From: a virus
Direction: 5' to 3' (one strand)
DNA length: 40,150 nucleotides
IMG/VR virus record: IMGVR_UViG_3300007076_000018
Coordinates: 1 to 40,150 of that record
Below the pieces are notes generated by a model. That model was given only the letters and a program-made list of their open reading frames with translations, had not been told where the DNA came from and searched no databases. The position numbers were made by a program, and so were the translations under genes. Positions 32,532 through 39,222 of this stretch are shown piece by piece (within the stretch, counting starts at the first letter, position 1; every line of letters begins with the position of its first letter).

Positions 32532-33390
32532 AACGAAATCAAAAACAAAAATTACTCCCCAAGATGAAGTCTGCGCCTCTCTAGTCACGCGGGAGAACGA
32601 CTTCAAGATGGCGTTGCCCACCCAGATCCCGAGCGCCAAGTTCATCCGGGTAGCACAGACGCTCATTCGCCAGTCTCCGGGTCTGGCAGATCCACAGAGG
32701 GTTGATCGTCAGTCGCTCTACGCGGCCATGCACAAGTGCGCGGCCGACGGCCTGATACCTGACGGACGGGAAGCCACGATCATTCCGTTCAAGGGCAAGG
32801 CTCAGTACATGCCGATGGTCGCCGGCATCTGCAAGAAGGCCAGGAACTCCGGGGAGATCAAGACGATCAACGCTCAGATCGTCTACAAGAACGACGCCTA
32901 TGAGCATTGGATTGACGAGGCAGGGGAGCACTTCAAGCATATGCCGGCGCGCGGAGAGCGAGGGGAAGTTCTGTGCGTCTATGCCTTTGCCCAGACCAAG
33001 GACGAAGGCGTGTTTTTCGAAGAACTGAGCATGGCCGATATCGAAGCCATCCAGAAGATGTCCAGGGCAGAGGACGGTCCCTGGAAAGGACCGTTCAAGA
33101 CCGAAATGATGCGGAAATCAGCGATCCGTCGCCTTCTCAAATACCGCGTCCCATCATCGACAGATGTGGATGAAATCATTCGAGCCGACGATCCAATCTA
33201 TGAAAAGGATCCACCACCACCAGCGCGGCCGGCTGAGACAATCTCATCCAGATTGCGGGATGCCGTTGCAACCACCGCAGAGACTCCAGAAGCCAAGCCA
33301 CAAGCCCAACCAGCCACCCAAGAAGGGCCTACAGAAGCCGAAGAAGCCCAAGAACTCGCTACAGCAGCGGGTGAGGAGTTACCGCTATGA
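32524..33390 (+). CDS. recT: RecT-family single-strand annealing protein
   Basis: A protein of 288 residues from ATG 32524 with GGAGGGAACACA upstream. RecT hallmarks: KFIRVAQTLIRQSPGL, a long Q-S-L-Y-A-A-M-H-K-C-A-A-D-G-L segment, QYMPMVAGICKKARNSGEI, VYKNDAYEHWID and KSAIRRLLKYRVP. The C-terminal ~65 residues are Pro/Ala/Glu-rich and probably disordered. It anneals single strands made by the YqaJ-like exonuclease upstream. The gene is visibly GC-richer than both flanks, a sign of separate origin. It overlaps the next gene by four bases. Confidence 0.9.
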   Translation: MPETKSKTKITPQDEVCASLVTRENDFKMALPTQIPSAKFIRVAQTLIRQSPGLADPQRVDRQSLYAAMHKCAADGLIPDGREATIIPFKGKAQYMPMVAGICKKARNSGEIKTINAQIVYKNDAYEHWIDEAGEHFKHMPARGERGEVLCVYAFAQTKDEGVFFEELSMADIEAIQKMSRAEDGPWKGPFKTEMMRKSAIRRLLKYRVPSSTDVDEIIRADDPIYEKDPPPPARPAETISSRLRDAVATTAETPEAKPQAQPATQEGPTEAEEAQELATAAGEELPL

Positions 33391-33677
33391 AAATCGCCAT
33401 AGTCGTTGCAGCACTCTTAGCCCTAATCGCCCCTGCTTCCCTTGCTTGTCAGCCCAACGAAATCGCCTACGAGGGGCTTTGCGCCGCCGATCCCCGGCCA
33501 GCGGTGGCGGAAGTCGAATCCGTGAAGCCCTCTGACGAGAAACCCCGGCGTGGCCGTCAGTCGGCCTGGGAAACCGGGGAAGTGAACGCCGAAGTCACGA
33601 AGACAAAATCTCAGCACATCGACGAGATGATTGAAAAGATAGCGAATGATGGGGTGCCGGCGAGGGTGAAGAAGTGA
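33387..33677 (+). CDS. Small exported protein
   Basis: A protein of 96 residues with a clear signal peptide (MKIAIVVAALLALIAPASLA) and then CQPNEIAYEGLCAADP. Cys 21 right after the predicted cleavage site could be a lipid anchor, but the box (SLAC) is not canonical. The mature part is charged and short. It is encoded among early recombination genes, so a role in superinfection exclusion or the host envelope is possible but unproved. Confidence 0.6.
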   Translation: MKIAIVVAALLALIAPASLACQPNEIAYEGLCAADPRPAVAEVESVKPSDEKPRRGRQSAWETGEVNAEVTKTKSQHIDEMIEKIANDGVPARVKK

Positions 33678-33907
33678 CCTTCGCCGACGACGATTTGAAG
33701 CGGTTGAAAGAATGGGATGCATCTGCCATGAAGGCTGACGATGAAGAGGTTTGGGGTGAGTTTAAAGACGAGCTGTGTAAGAAATTCCCAGCTCTCCTCG
33801 CCCGGCTGGAAGCGGCGGAGTTCGCCTTAGATGGATTTGATGCTGATGAGCCAACAGTAGTTATTGACGCACGATTAAACCTCTGGCGCAAGGCGGCTGG
33901 CAAATGA
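33674..33907 (+). CDS. Hypothetical acidic protein
   Basis: A protein of 77 residues with GTG start in a GTGA overlap. Acidic and helical (DDDLKRLKEWDASAMKADDE, then LLARLEAAEFALDGFD). No family recognised. It is coupled by overlap to genes on both sides. Confidence 0.55.
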   Translation: MTFADDDLKRLKEWDASAMKADDEEVWGEFKDELCKKFPALLARLEAAEFALDGFDADEPTVVIDARLNLWRKAAGK

Positions 33908-34143
33908 TTGACGAAGCTCTTAAAGCGATGCGTAAACCCTGTAAGGGATGTGGCAAGCCCGTCTTGTTTCTAAAAGAAAAGGGTGCCGCCAAATGGCAGA
34001 TTCTTGATCCAGTGGCACCGACCTATATCGTTTTTAGACTTGGTTTAGCTGGCGAAATTCTATGCGATAGGACAACTGCCATGGTTTCACATTTTTCGAC
34101 ATGCTCAAAAGCCAATAACTTTAGCAAGGCGGCCACGAAATGA
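33904..34143 (+). CDS. Zinc-ribbon-like protein
   Basis: A protein of 79 residues. CKGCGKPVLFLKEKG near the start and HFSTC near residue 63-67 give a Cys/Cys...His/Cys pattern for one zinc. Similar small proteins, with a K-W-Q-I-L-D segment after the ribbon, are common in phage early regions. It overlaps both neighbours by four bases. Function unknown. Confidence 0.6.
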   Translation: MIDEALKAMRKPCKGCGKPVLFLKEKGAAKWQILDPVAPTYIVFRLGLAGEILCDRTTAMVSHFSTCSKANNFSKAATK

Positions 34144-34424
34144 CCCCGGAAGAGAGAGCGCAGCAGTTATACCGAAAAGCCAAATTTCTGAATGGTTTTA
34201 ATCAAGGTTTTGGTGGCCCTTCTGATGATTCTATCGAGCGCAATTTCAAAGAATTTGAAGCGATGTTTAAATCCGCCTTGGAAGAGGCCAAGCGGGAAGC
34301 CTTCTTCGAAGCGGCGAAGATTGCGGAAGACACAAATTACAAACACAAACCTGAACTAATGTCGGGTGAAATTTGGCTGCGGGACACCATTGCCGAAAAG
34401 CTGAGAGCGAAGGCGGGAGAATGA
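34140..34424 (+). CDS. Hypothetical helical protein
   Basis: A protein of 94 residues, helical and charged (MTPEERAQQLYRKAKF, then EAKREAFFEAAKIAEDT). Proteins ending with an AA..AE.....W(L)RD.IAE(K/R)LRA motif are widespread phage hypotheticals. It overlaps both neighbours by four bases, so it is part of one operon. Confidence 0.6.
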   Translation: MTPEERAQQLYRKAKFLNGFNQGFGGPSDDSIERNFKEFEAMFKSALEEAKREAFFEAAKIAEDTNYKHKPELMSGEIWLRDTIAEKLRAKAGE

Positions 34425-34789
34425 GACGGAAGAAAAACATTCAGCACGTCAAATTCACTGTAAGCAAGCGATGTCATTTTGGAATCGAGATGTACCGAAA
34501 ATTGCGAACAGGAAAGCACTACGGGCGAACTCAAACAAGTTCAAAAGGCAATCACGAAGTTTGGCTAACGGCAAATCAAAGCAACTGGGATTTCACAAAC
34601 TCGTTCTTTCATGAAATGGTTCATCTGTTTTTGGGGATGTATGGATTTAGGGGCAGGCTCAACAAAGAAGCCGAGGAACAAGTCGCTCAATGGATTGGCT
34701 ATCACTCGCGTTTATTTCTGTGCGATGTGTTGCCGATCCTTAGAAAACAGACACTTAAACAGCTTCGCCGCGAAGGAGATGGGGCATGA
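34421..34789 (+). CDS. Small HExxH zincin (metalloprotease-like)
   Basis: A protein of 122 residues from ATG 34421 (ATGA overlap). The motif HEMVHLFLGMYG at about residues 65-76 is an HExxH zinc-protease site at the end of a helix (NSFFHEMVH). A tail helix (EEQVAQWIGYHSRLFLCDV) follows; E in the EEQ segment could be the third zinc ligand. The N-terminal part is basic with KGNHEVWLTANQSNWDF just before the motif, which looks like an edge strand. The target is unknown; such mini-zincins could cut a host regulator or virion protein. Confidence 0.7.
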   Translation: MRRKKNIQHVKFTVSKRCHFGIEMYRKLRTGKHYGRTQTSSKGNHEVWLTANQSNWDFTNSFFHEMVHLFLGMYGFRGRLNKEAEEQVAQWIGYHSRLFLCDVLPILRKQTLKQLRREGDGA

Positions 34790-34902
34790 CTCTCTGGGAT
34801 CTTCGCCAAGCCATTGAGTCGCGCATTTCGGTCTCGGATTACTTAGCGGTCCTGGCGATCATCGGAATAATCGGCGTGTGGATCTTTTGGAAGGATCGAT
34901 GA
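34786..34902 (+). CDS. 38-residue single-pass membrane protein
   Basis: MTLWDLRQAIESRISVSDYL... ends in a membrane helix (LAVLAIIGIIGVWIFWK). Start and stop overlap the neighbours by four bases (ATGA on both sides), which supports a real gene. No known family. Confidence 0.55.
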   Translation: MTLWDLRQAIESRISVSDYLAVLAIIGIIGVWIFWKDR

Positions 34903-35048
34903 CCCTCACCAAAGCAGAGAAAGCCCGAGTCGAGGACATCCGGATGCGCTTGCAGCGGCTCAGAGACGAGGGCCATGACGTGAGCACCTGGGAAGCCACG
35001 TTCTTCCTCAAGATTTTGGATAGGAATATGAAAAGGAGATCGAAATGA
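34899..35048 (+). CDS. Hypothetical small basic protein
   Basis: A protein of 49 residues (MTLTKAEKARVEDIRMRLQR..., then THE W-E-A-T-F-F-L-K-I-L segment). Helical and basic. The opening is similar in style to that of many phage early proteins of two helices. It contains the AAAAGGAG used by the next gene. Confidence 0.5.
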   Translation: MTLTKAEKARVEDIRMRLQRLRDEGHDVSTWEATFFLKILDRNMKRRSK

Positions 35049-35350
35049 ACCCAAGAAAGTGGTTGTTTGTGTTGCCGTATTACGTGGTTGTTTCGACGGG
35101 ATTTGAAGGCAATGAAGATGCTTATCTCAAAACTCATGAGTATGAATCAGCGGAACCAAATGCGCGAACGGCCATCACGATGTACACGTGTCCTCCGGAG
35201 CTAAAATGCGCTGAATTCCTGAAAGACCTCGCGAACGCGCTGAATGACAGCCGGGAAAGGCGGGAGCAACTGAAATATGGATCGACGACAGGCACTCCTA
35301 TGGACTCTATAACGATTGATGATTTTAAGCGGAAAATTCAAGCTAAATGA
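35045..35350 (+). CDS. Hypothetical protein
   Basis: A protein of 101 residues with AAAAGGAGATCGAA before the ATG. The first part WLFVLPYYVVVSTGFEGNED is hydrophobic but has features of a beta strand pair, not of a signal. The rest is polar (TCPPELKCAEFLKDLANALN). No motif recognised. The stop overlaps a short open frame of 24 residues that I do not call. Confidence 0.55.
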   Translation: MNPRKWLFVLPYYVVVSTGFEGNEDAYLKTHEYESAEPNARTAITMYTCPPELKCAEFLKDLANALNDSRERREQLKYGSTTGTPMDSITIDDFKRKIQAK

Positions 35351-35434
35351 TGGATAGATTTCCCCGCAACGGCTCTAGAAGAAAATCGAACATCACGCGC
35401 CGCTCTACGGGGATCAATTAGAAAGGTGGTTGGG

Positions 35435-35971
35435 ATGAAATTCAAGATTGGCGATAAATGCTGGTATGCAAGAGCCGGGCAAGAGGAAATTAAAACCACT
35501 TGTCCTGATTGTGACGGGACTCGTCGAATCAGAATGATTCTGGCGAACGATGAGCAAATATCGATTGATTGCGGTGGTTGTGGGCTTGGTTATATGGGAG
35601 CTACAGGAACGATTACGGAATACAAATTCAAAGCCTTTGTCATTAACGCGGCAATCGATGGCATAGAGGAAACCAGAGAAAATACGAAATATCGAGTGAG
35701 TTCTTTTACAGGCGGGTATTATTCATTTGATGAGAAGGATGTATTCCTAACAGAAGAAGAAGCCGTAGAGCGATGCAAGCTATTGGTTAAAGAGGCTGAA
35801 GATGCTGAAAAAGAAAGACTTTTGCGAAAAGAAAAAGATACTAAGTCTTGGGCATGGAACGCCTCTTATCATCGCAGGTGTATCAAAGATGCTGAAAAGA
35901 ATTTGTCCTACCACAAATCAAAATTAAGCGTAGCGTCTGCGAAAGCAAAAGAAACTGCTGTAGAGAAATAG
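35435..35971 (+). CDS. Protein with DnaJ-type Cys-rich zinc motif and coiled tail
   Basis: A protein of 178 residues from ATG 35435 with AGAAAGGTGG upstream. Residues 23-55 hold TCPDCDGTRR and CGGCGLGYMG, which resemble the CxxCxGxG repeats of DnaJ. The middle (YKFKAFVINAAIDGI, then TKYRVS) looks like a beta fold and the C-terminal 70 residues are Lys/Glu-rich and helical. Found in early regions of other phages as hypothetical; a zinc-stabilised binding protein is likely. Confidence 0.6.
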   Translation: MKFKIGDKCWYARAGQEEIKTTCPDCDGTRRIRMILANDEQISIDCGGCGLGYMGATGTITEYKFKAFVINAAIDGIEETRENTKYRVSSFTGGYYSFDEKDVFLTEEEAVERCKLLVKEAEDAEKERLLRKEKDTKSWAWNASYHRRCIKDAEKNLSYHKSKLSVASAKAKETAVEK

Positions 35972-35989
35972 CCCAGAAAGGCGGCGGGG

Positions 35990-36154
35990 ATGAGTGATTT
36001 AACGGGAACAGAAGTTGGATTTGGGACTTACTCGAAAGACAATAGGCGGAGAATGATAAAGCTCCATCTCGAAAGGCAAGTGCTTCAAATCCTGACGGAA
36101 GTCGTCCATGAACAAATGCAGATTATTGACGAAGAAATAGCCGCCTCTAAATGA
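35990..36154 (+). CDS. Hypothetical small protein
   Basis: A protein of 54 residues (MSDLTGTEVGFGTYSKDNRR..., ending IIDEEIAASK), basic in the middle and helical at the end. The ribosome site is GGCGGGGA. Four-base overlap with the next frame. No family recognised. Confidence 0.45.
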   Translation: MSDLTGTEVGFGTYSKDNRRRMIKLHLERQVLQILTEVVHEQMQIIDEEIAASK

Positions 36155-36474
36155 ACGAGATGGATTTTGGGTGCTGGTTAAACTGGCTGGAATCGGGGTT
36201 CGTCGCCGACGGCAGGAGTGACTCTCTTGTCCAAGCCGCCGCAGGATTGACGGAAAGGCGGGCCACTCCAGCACCCTCTATTTTGGGGATGAGCGTAAAG
36301 GCGCATAGATGTCTTGGTGTTGCGGCAGCCAAAAGACGAATGGGTGAAATTCCCTACCATCCCCGCAATTTCGATGGGTGTGCGGCGTGGCGAGATGACA
36401 CGCACGAAAACGGAGATCGGCCCATTACCGAGCGAAAGCGACTGGCGTGTTTCTCCGTAACTGTTCGCCAGTAG
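36151..36474 (+). CDS. Uncertain open frame, possibly a broken gene
   Basis: A frame of 107 residues starting in an ATGA overlap. The beginning MNEMDFGCWLNWLESGFV may be real, but the second half does not look like a folded protein. Another frame over 36310-36460 reads more naturally (KFPTIPAISMG, then GPLPSESDWRVSP). This suggests a frameshift, a fusion of two small genes, or wrong reading. The region 36475-36539 then only carries the AAAAAAGGAG site of the next gene. Confidence 0.3.
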   Translation: MNEMDFGCWLNWLESGFVADGRSDSLVQAAAGLTERRATPAPSILGMSVKAHRCLGVAAAKRRMGEIPYHPRNFDGCAAWRDDTHENGDRPITERKRLACFSVTVRQ

Positions 36475-36539
36475 CCGGGGCAGGACTGGCCACACCCATC
36501 GAATGATTTTGAGACCAAATAGAGAAAAAAGGAGAACAA

Positions 36540-36875
36540 ATGAACGCGATTAAAGACTGTCTCGTAGAAAACAAAGTTGATGAGAACGATAACCCTGCCG
36601 GTGGCTTTGTCCATGGGGTTGGCCTGAGTATCGAATGGCAAAACGGACCGCTCGGCCGCGGCGAGGATCGCAAGGAGCCCAATGGCGCTTTCGTTGAGAC
36701 TGTGATTTCAGCAGCCCTGCAACGCATCGAGTTTTACCAGATAGTCAATGGCGGGAAATTCAAATGCCGTGAGAACGCTATCGCCATCACGAAGCTCGAA
36801 GAAGCCCTCTTGTGGCTTGATAAGCGCACAAGAGACCGTGAGGCTCGACAGGTTGAAGGCACTCACGTCGCCTAA
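36540..36875 (+). CDS. GRGEDR-motif small protein, copy B (possible Tad1-like anti-Thoeris protein)
   Basis: A protein of 111 residues with a strong ribosome site (AAAAAAGGAG). GPLGRGEDRKEPNGAFVE lies at residues 37-54, then AALQRIEFYQIVNGGKFKC, RENAIAITKLEEALLWLDK and the ending REARQVEGTH. It is about 60% identical to the protein at 32202-32531 and nearer to what I recall as the family consensus. If the Tad1 link is right it would bind the Thoeris nucleotide signal; two copies could have different ligands. Family link from memory only. Confidence 0.65.
   Translation: MNAIKDCLVENKVDENDNPAGGFVHGVGLSIEWQNGPLGRGEDRKEPNGAFVETVISAALQRIEFYQIVNGGKFKCRENAIAITKLEEALLWLDKRTRDREARQVEGTHVA
36645..36706 (+). 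repeat. Near-identical 62-base segment shared with 32301-32362
   Basis: Partner of the segment at 32301-32362: 60 of 62 bases equal, direct orientation, 4344 bases apart. Recombination between them would delete recT and the genes in between. Confidence 0.8.
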
Positions 36876-36994
36876 AGGTTTGGCCCTGCGGCAGTGGCAG
36901 TAGAAAGCCGCGAACTATCGGTGGAAGGCGCCGAGCAACCGATCAGGGCCAACGCTATAGTAAAAGTCGTCGACGGAGGGAGTAATCTTGTCGT

Positions 36995-37189
36995 ATGTCT
37001 GCACCATGGTTTAGACCAAAAAAAAAGAAACAAAAAAGACCACGCCGACCAAATTCCCACAAAGACTCAAAAGAGTTCAGGATATGGTGGAAAAAATATA
37101 AGAATCGGTACTGGCGTCCCGATAACAGGCTTCTCGGCGCTTTTGGAATCGTGGATCAGTGGGGTGTATCAAGTGAAATCGAAACCTAA
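36995..37189 (+). CDS. Small basic aromatic protein
   Basis: A protein of 64 residues (MSAPWFRPKKKKQKRPRRPN..., FRIWWKKYKNRYWRPDNRLL). Strongly basic with many Trp/Tyr. GGAGGGAG is 12 bases upstream. A GTG-started frame of 148 residues overlaps it in another phase; I prefer this frame because its composition is more natural and the neighbour starts inside it in a coupled way. Confidence 0.45.
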   Translation: MSAPWFRPKKKKQKRPRRPNSHKDSKEFRIWWKKYKNRYWRPDNRLLGAFGIVDQWGVSSEIET

Positions 37190-37340
37190 AAAATATTCCT
37201 CTCTCCTTGGTCCACTGGAATTAAGAAAAGACTATAAACCACCTCGTCGAAAAAAGAAGCGGATTCTTTTCTCAAAATCACGCATCCGTAGGCGATGCGA
37301 TATTCAAAGAGTATTAGATGAACGGTTTAAGGCTGATTAG
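37173..37340 (+). CDS. Small very basic protein
   Basis: A protein of 55 residues from GTG 37173 (KSKPKKYSSLLGPLELRK..., then KPPRRKKKRILFSK). It overlaps the end of the upstream gene by 17 bases and the convergent signal-peptide gene by four. It is the last rightward gene. The pattern IRRRCDIQRVLDERFKAD near the end is helical. Likely nucleic-acid binding, by charge only. Confidence 0.45.
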   Translation: MKSKPKKYSSLLGPLELRKDYKPPRRKKKRILFSKSRIRRRCDIQRVLDERFKAD

Positions 37341-37861
37341 ATATATGAACCCTGAATCAGACTCAAGCGCGATGTTATCGACATGACAGGCGCTGCCGAA
37401 GCCAAAGGTTGTTCAGGCTCAACAGTCCCACCAAAAGCATAGGTCCCAGAAATACCGACCCCAGGCCTTCCGTTAGTGGTATCCAGTCGCCCAAAGACAT
37501 TCAGATGTGCGCTTTTGTAATCCGCAAACACTGGAATCTCTCTCAGAATGTCGTGGCCGGCCGCGACATAGGGTTCGATCAGGTTCGCTGGACCAGTGGG
37601 CCATGCTCCATCAACGCCGAACTGAAGCGCCAGGATGTCGTGCGGCAACGTATAGACAGGCACCGAAGCGATGGCGACGGTCTTTTTATTGATCGCGTCA
37701 TAGCCTAGACCTGTCTCAGTGGTGGCAAGGTTGAAGTTAAACGTTCCATACTCTGTCTGCCATACCAGAGGTTGTGCATGAGCCTGACTGGCTTCCATGA
37801 CAATGGCGAACAGCGCCATGACAGCAACGATGATAACGAACAACGGGCTCCGAAGTTTCAT
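37337..37861 (-). CDS. Exported beta-rich protein, last gene of the leftward operon
   Basis: A protein of 174 residues from ATG 37861, with AAAGGAGATCAATCA just upstream; the frame is open further but without a site. The signal peptide is strong (MKLRSPLFVIIVAVMALFAI... ending AHA). The mature part alternates short beta-like stretches (TEYGTFNFNL, VGISGTYAFG), like a small outer-membrane or periplasmic protein. It follows the holin-like gene. It may act in the envelope during lysis or block other phages. No family recognised. Confidence 0.65.
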   Translation of the reverse strand: MKLRSPLFVIIVAVMALFAIVMEASQAHAQPLVWQTEYGTFNFNLATTETGLGYDAINKKTVAIASVPVYTLPHDILALQFGVDGAWPTGPANLIEPYVAAGHDILREIPVFADYKSAHLNVFGRLDTTNGRPGVGISGTYAFGGTVEPEQPLASAAPVMSITSRLSLIQGSYI

Positions 37862-38112
37862 TGATTGATCTCCTTTGGCGGGGTTGCCGCCGCGATTTCG
37901 TTTCTGATCTTCTCGCCTTTCAGGGCATTGAAGAATCCCACCCACCCGATGCTTGCCGCCGTGAATTCTGGCGTACTCGCCAGGTGCAGTAGATATCCCA
38001 TGCCCTGCTGTGAGAAGTTGATGCAGATCGTTCCGGTCGCGACTAGTGCCGCACCGGCGGAAGCGATCATTTGTTTCTTACCGTCGAAGAAGTCCACGAT
38101 CTTGCCTAACAT
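37858..38112 (-). CDS. Holin-like membrane protein
   Basis: A protein of 84 residues from ATG 38112, with GGAGGG eight bases upstream. It has two hydrophobic segments: MIASAGAALVATGTICINF (about 15-33) and a second near 50-65 (FTAASIGWVGFFNAL), plus a charged tail. Size, topology and place after the endolysin support a holin that opens the inner membrane. Start and stop overlap the neighbours (ATGA at the 3' end). Confidence 0.6.
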   Translation of the reverse strand: MLGKIVDFFDGKKQMIASAGAALVATGTICINFSQQGMGYLLHLASTPEFTAASIGWVGFFNALKGEKIRNEIAAATPPKEINQ

Positions 38113-38131
38113 ACGAAGTACCCTCCATTCC

Positions 38132-38395
38132 TCAATCCAGCGGTGAACGATGTTCACGGCGTGGCGTGTCCTCTGGTCTTAGTGCGTCGATTTTCTCTCG
38201 AAACCGGCCTACTTTAATGATCTGCCTGATTCTGAGGCCCTGGCGCTCCTGGCGGTCCAGAACGGGCTGCAAGCGGTACTTGTCATAGCACCAGAACGAC
38301 GCGACCTCGGCCATGACCAGGATAATAAGCACCCAGATCCGGATGTCCTTGATGTGCCGCCGGTCAAAGATAATGCGAAACACCTCTTCAAACAT
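38132..38395 (-). CDS. Membrane protein in the lysis module (spanin- or holin-like)
   Basis: A protein of 87 residues: short cytoplasmic start, one membrane helix (IRIWVLIILVMAEVASFWCY, 19-38) and a charged helical tail of about 50 residues. This topology fits an inner-membrane spanin or a holin partner. No outer-membrane lipoprotein partner is visible nearby. The start overlaps the 41-residue gene upstream by eight bases. Confidence 0.55.
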   Translation of the reverse strand: MFEEVFRIIFDRRHIKDIRIWVLIILVMAEVASFWCYDKYRLQPVLDRQERQGLRIRQIIKVGRFREKIDALRPEDTPRREHRSPLD

Positions 38396-38513
38396 CGGGT
38401 TTATCCCTGCCGCGAATCACCTGAATATCGGTTTCAATAGCGTCGAGTCTCTTCATCACAGGTTCCAAGAACCAGTCACGCAGGGCCTTCCAGGTCCACG
38501 GAAACCCCGTCAT
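38388..38513 (-). CDS. Small helical protein in the lysis module
   Basis: A protein of 41 residues (MTGFPWTWKALRDWFLEPVM...), with an amphipathic Trp-rich N-terminus and a short helix (KRLDAIETDIQVIRG). It starts in the ATGA overlap with the endolysin stop and ends within the next gene. Amphipathic design may suit membrane contact. No family recognised. Confidence 0.5.
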   Translation of the reverse strand: MTGFPWTWKALRDWFLEPVMKRLDAIETDIQVIRGRDKPDV

Positions 38514-39004
38514 ACCGTCTCCACGAGATCGTAATGACCGTCTACCATGGTCAGGATCTGGCCGCAACGCTCAGAGGTTCTGTACGGGAATCCGAGCGAG
38601 AGGTGTATCCACTCAACTGCACCATTGGCATACCCCCGGTTTTGCTTCTCCCAGATCATCTGACCGAACCTGATCTTCCCCTCTTTGGACCGGGCCCGGA
38701 GTATGCGAAACGCCTCATCGACTGGCATACCCTTGGGAACGCCGTCTCCGGCCTCACACAATAGATGTTGGCTCCGCATCGAAGAGCCCACGGCGGCATT
38801 GAGCGCCGGGCACCGGTACCCGCTTGAAATCAGGATCGGCACATTGAGGAGCTGCCAGGCCGTCTCGAAGAGTTCTGCGACTTGGATTAGCTTGATGACC
38901 TGATCGGTTGTGACATGCCGGTTAGCTTCCAGGAGATCGGCATGATCGGTTCGGGTCAAATCGTAGAGCGTGTAGTGTTCGGTTAACTTCTGGTTTTCAA
39001 TCAT
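38510..39004 (-). CDS. Endolysin, peptidase M15-type
   Basis: A protein of 164 residues from ATG 39004 (ATGA overlap with the upstream stop; a longer frame from 39085 would overlap that gene). Motifs of the M15A peptidase: ISSGYRCPALNAAVG, S-x-x-SQHLLCEAGD (zinc His and Asp) and VEWIHLSLG (zinc His). The usual Gly after SQHxx is Cys here. It cuts peptide cross-links of peptidoglycan at lysis. It has no signal peptide, so a holin must release it; candidate holins are encoded on both sides. Confidence 0.85.
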   Translation of the reverse strand: MIENQKLTEHYTLYDLTRTDHADLLEANRHVTTDQVIKLIQVAELFETAWQLLNVPILISSGYRCPALNAAVGSSMRSQHLLCEAGDGVPKGMPVDEAFRILRARSKEGKIRFGQMIWEKQNRGYANGAVEWIHLSLGFPYRTSERCGQILTMVDGHYDLVETV

Positions 39005-39222
39005 TCCTTGGTACCCCGTATAGGCTGTCCTAAGCTCCAGTCCGCGTCGGACTCTTGCGACCAGGAACAGGATGCGCTCGAGCATGTCAATCGAAATGCT
39101 CCGTCATACCACTTCTGGGCCTCACATTGACTCTTGATGTCCATAAGCAGACACCTCGGGCATAACTTATCAATCGGCCACTTCCGGTCACGGTCTGTGC
39201 TTGAACCAGGATCGGTTTTCAT
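39001..39222 (-). CDS. Zinc-ribbon-like protein in the lysis module
   Basis: A protein of 73 residues from ATG 39222 (GGAGG nine bases upstream; an ATG at 39228 is too near that site). Cys pattern LCPRC, then C and TCSSASC with WSQ after it: a zinc ribbon. The stop is coupled to the endolysin start. Not a known lysis protein; function unknown. Confidence 0.55.
   Translation of the reverse strand: MKTDPGSSTDRDRKWPIDKLCPRCLLMDIKSQCEAQKWYDGAFRLTCSSASCSWSQESDADWSLGQPIRGTKE

Noticed and set aside
35347-35421. A 24-codon frame after the 101-residue protein
   Set aside because: Too short and without motif; the ATGATG overlap alone is not enough.
36894-37340. A GTG-started frame of 148 codons
   Set aside because: Its first half is covered in another phase by a more natural protein (36995-37189); I keep only its C-terminal part as a separate gene from 37173.
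37325-37365. Bidirectional terminator between the convergent operons
   Set aside because: CTGATT and AATCAG could pair, but the stem is short with a 16-base loop and no T-run.
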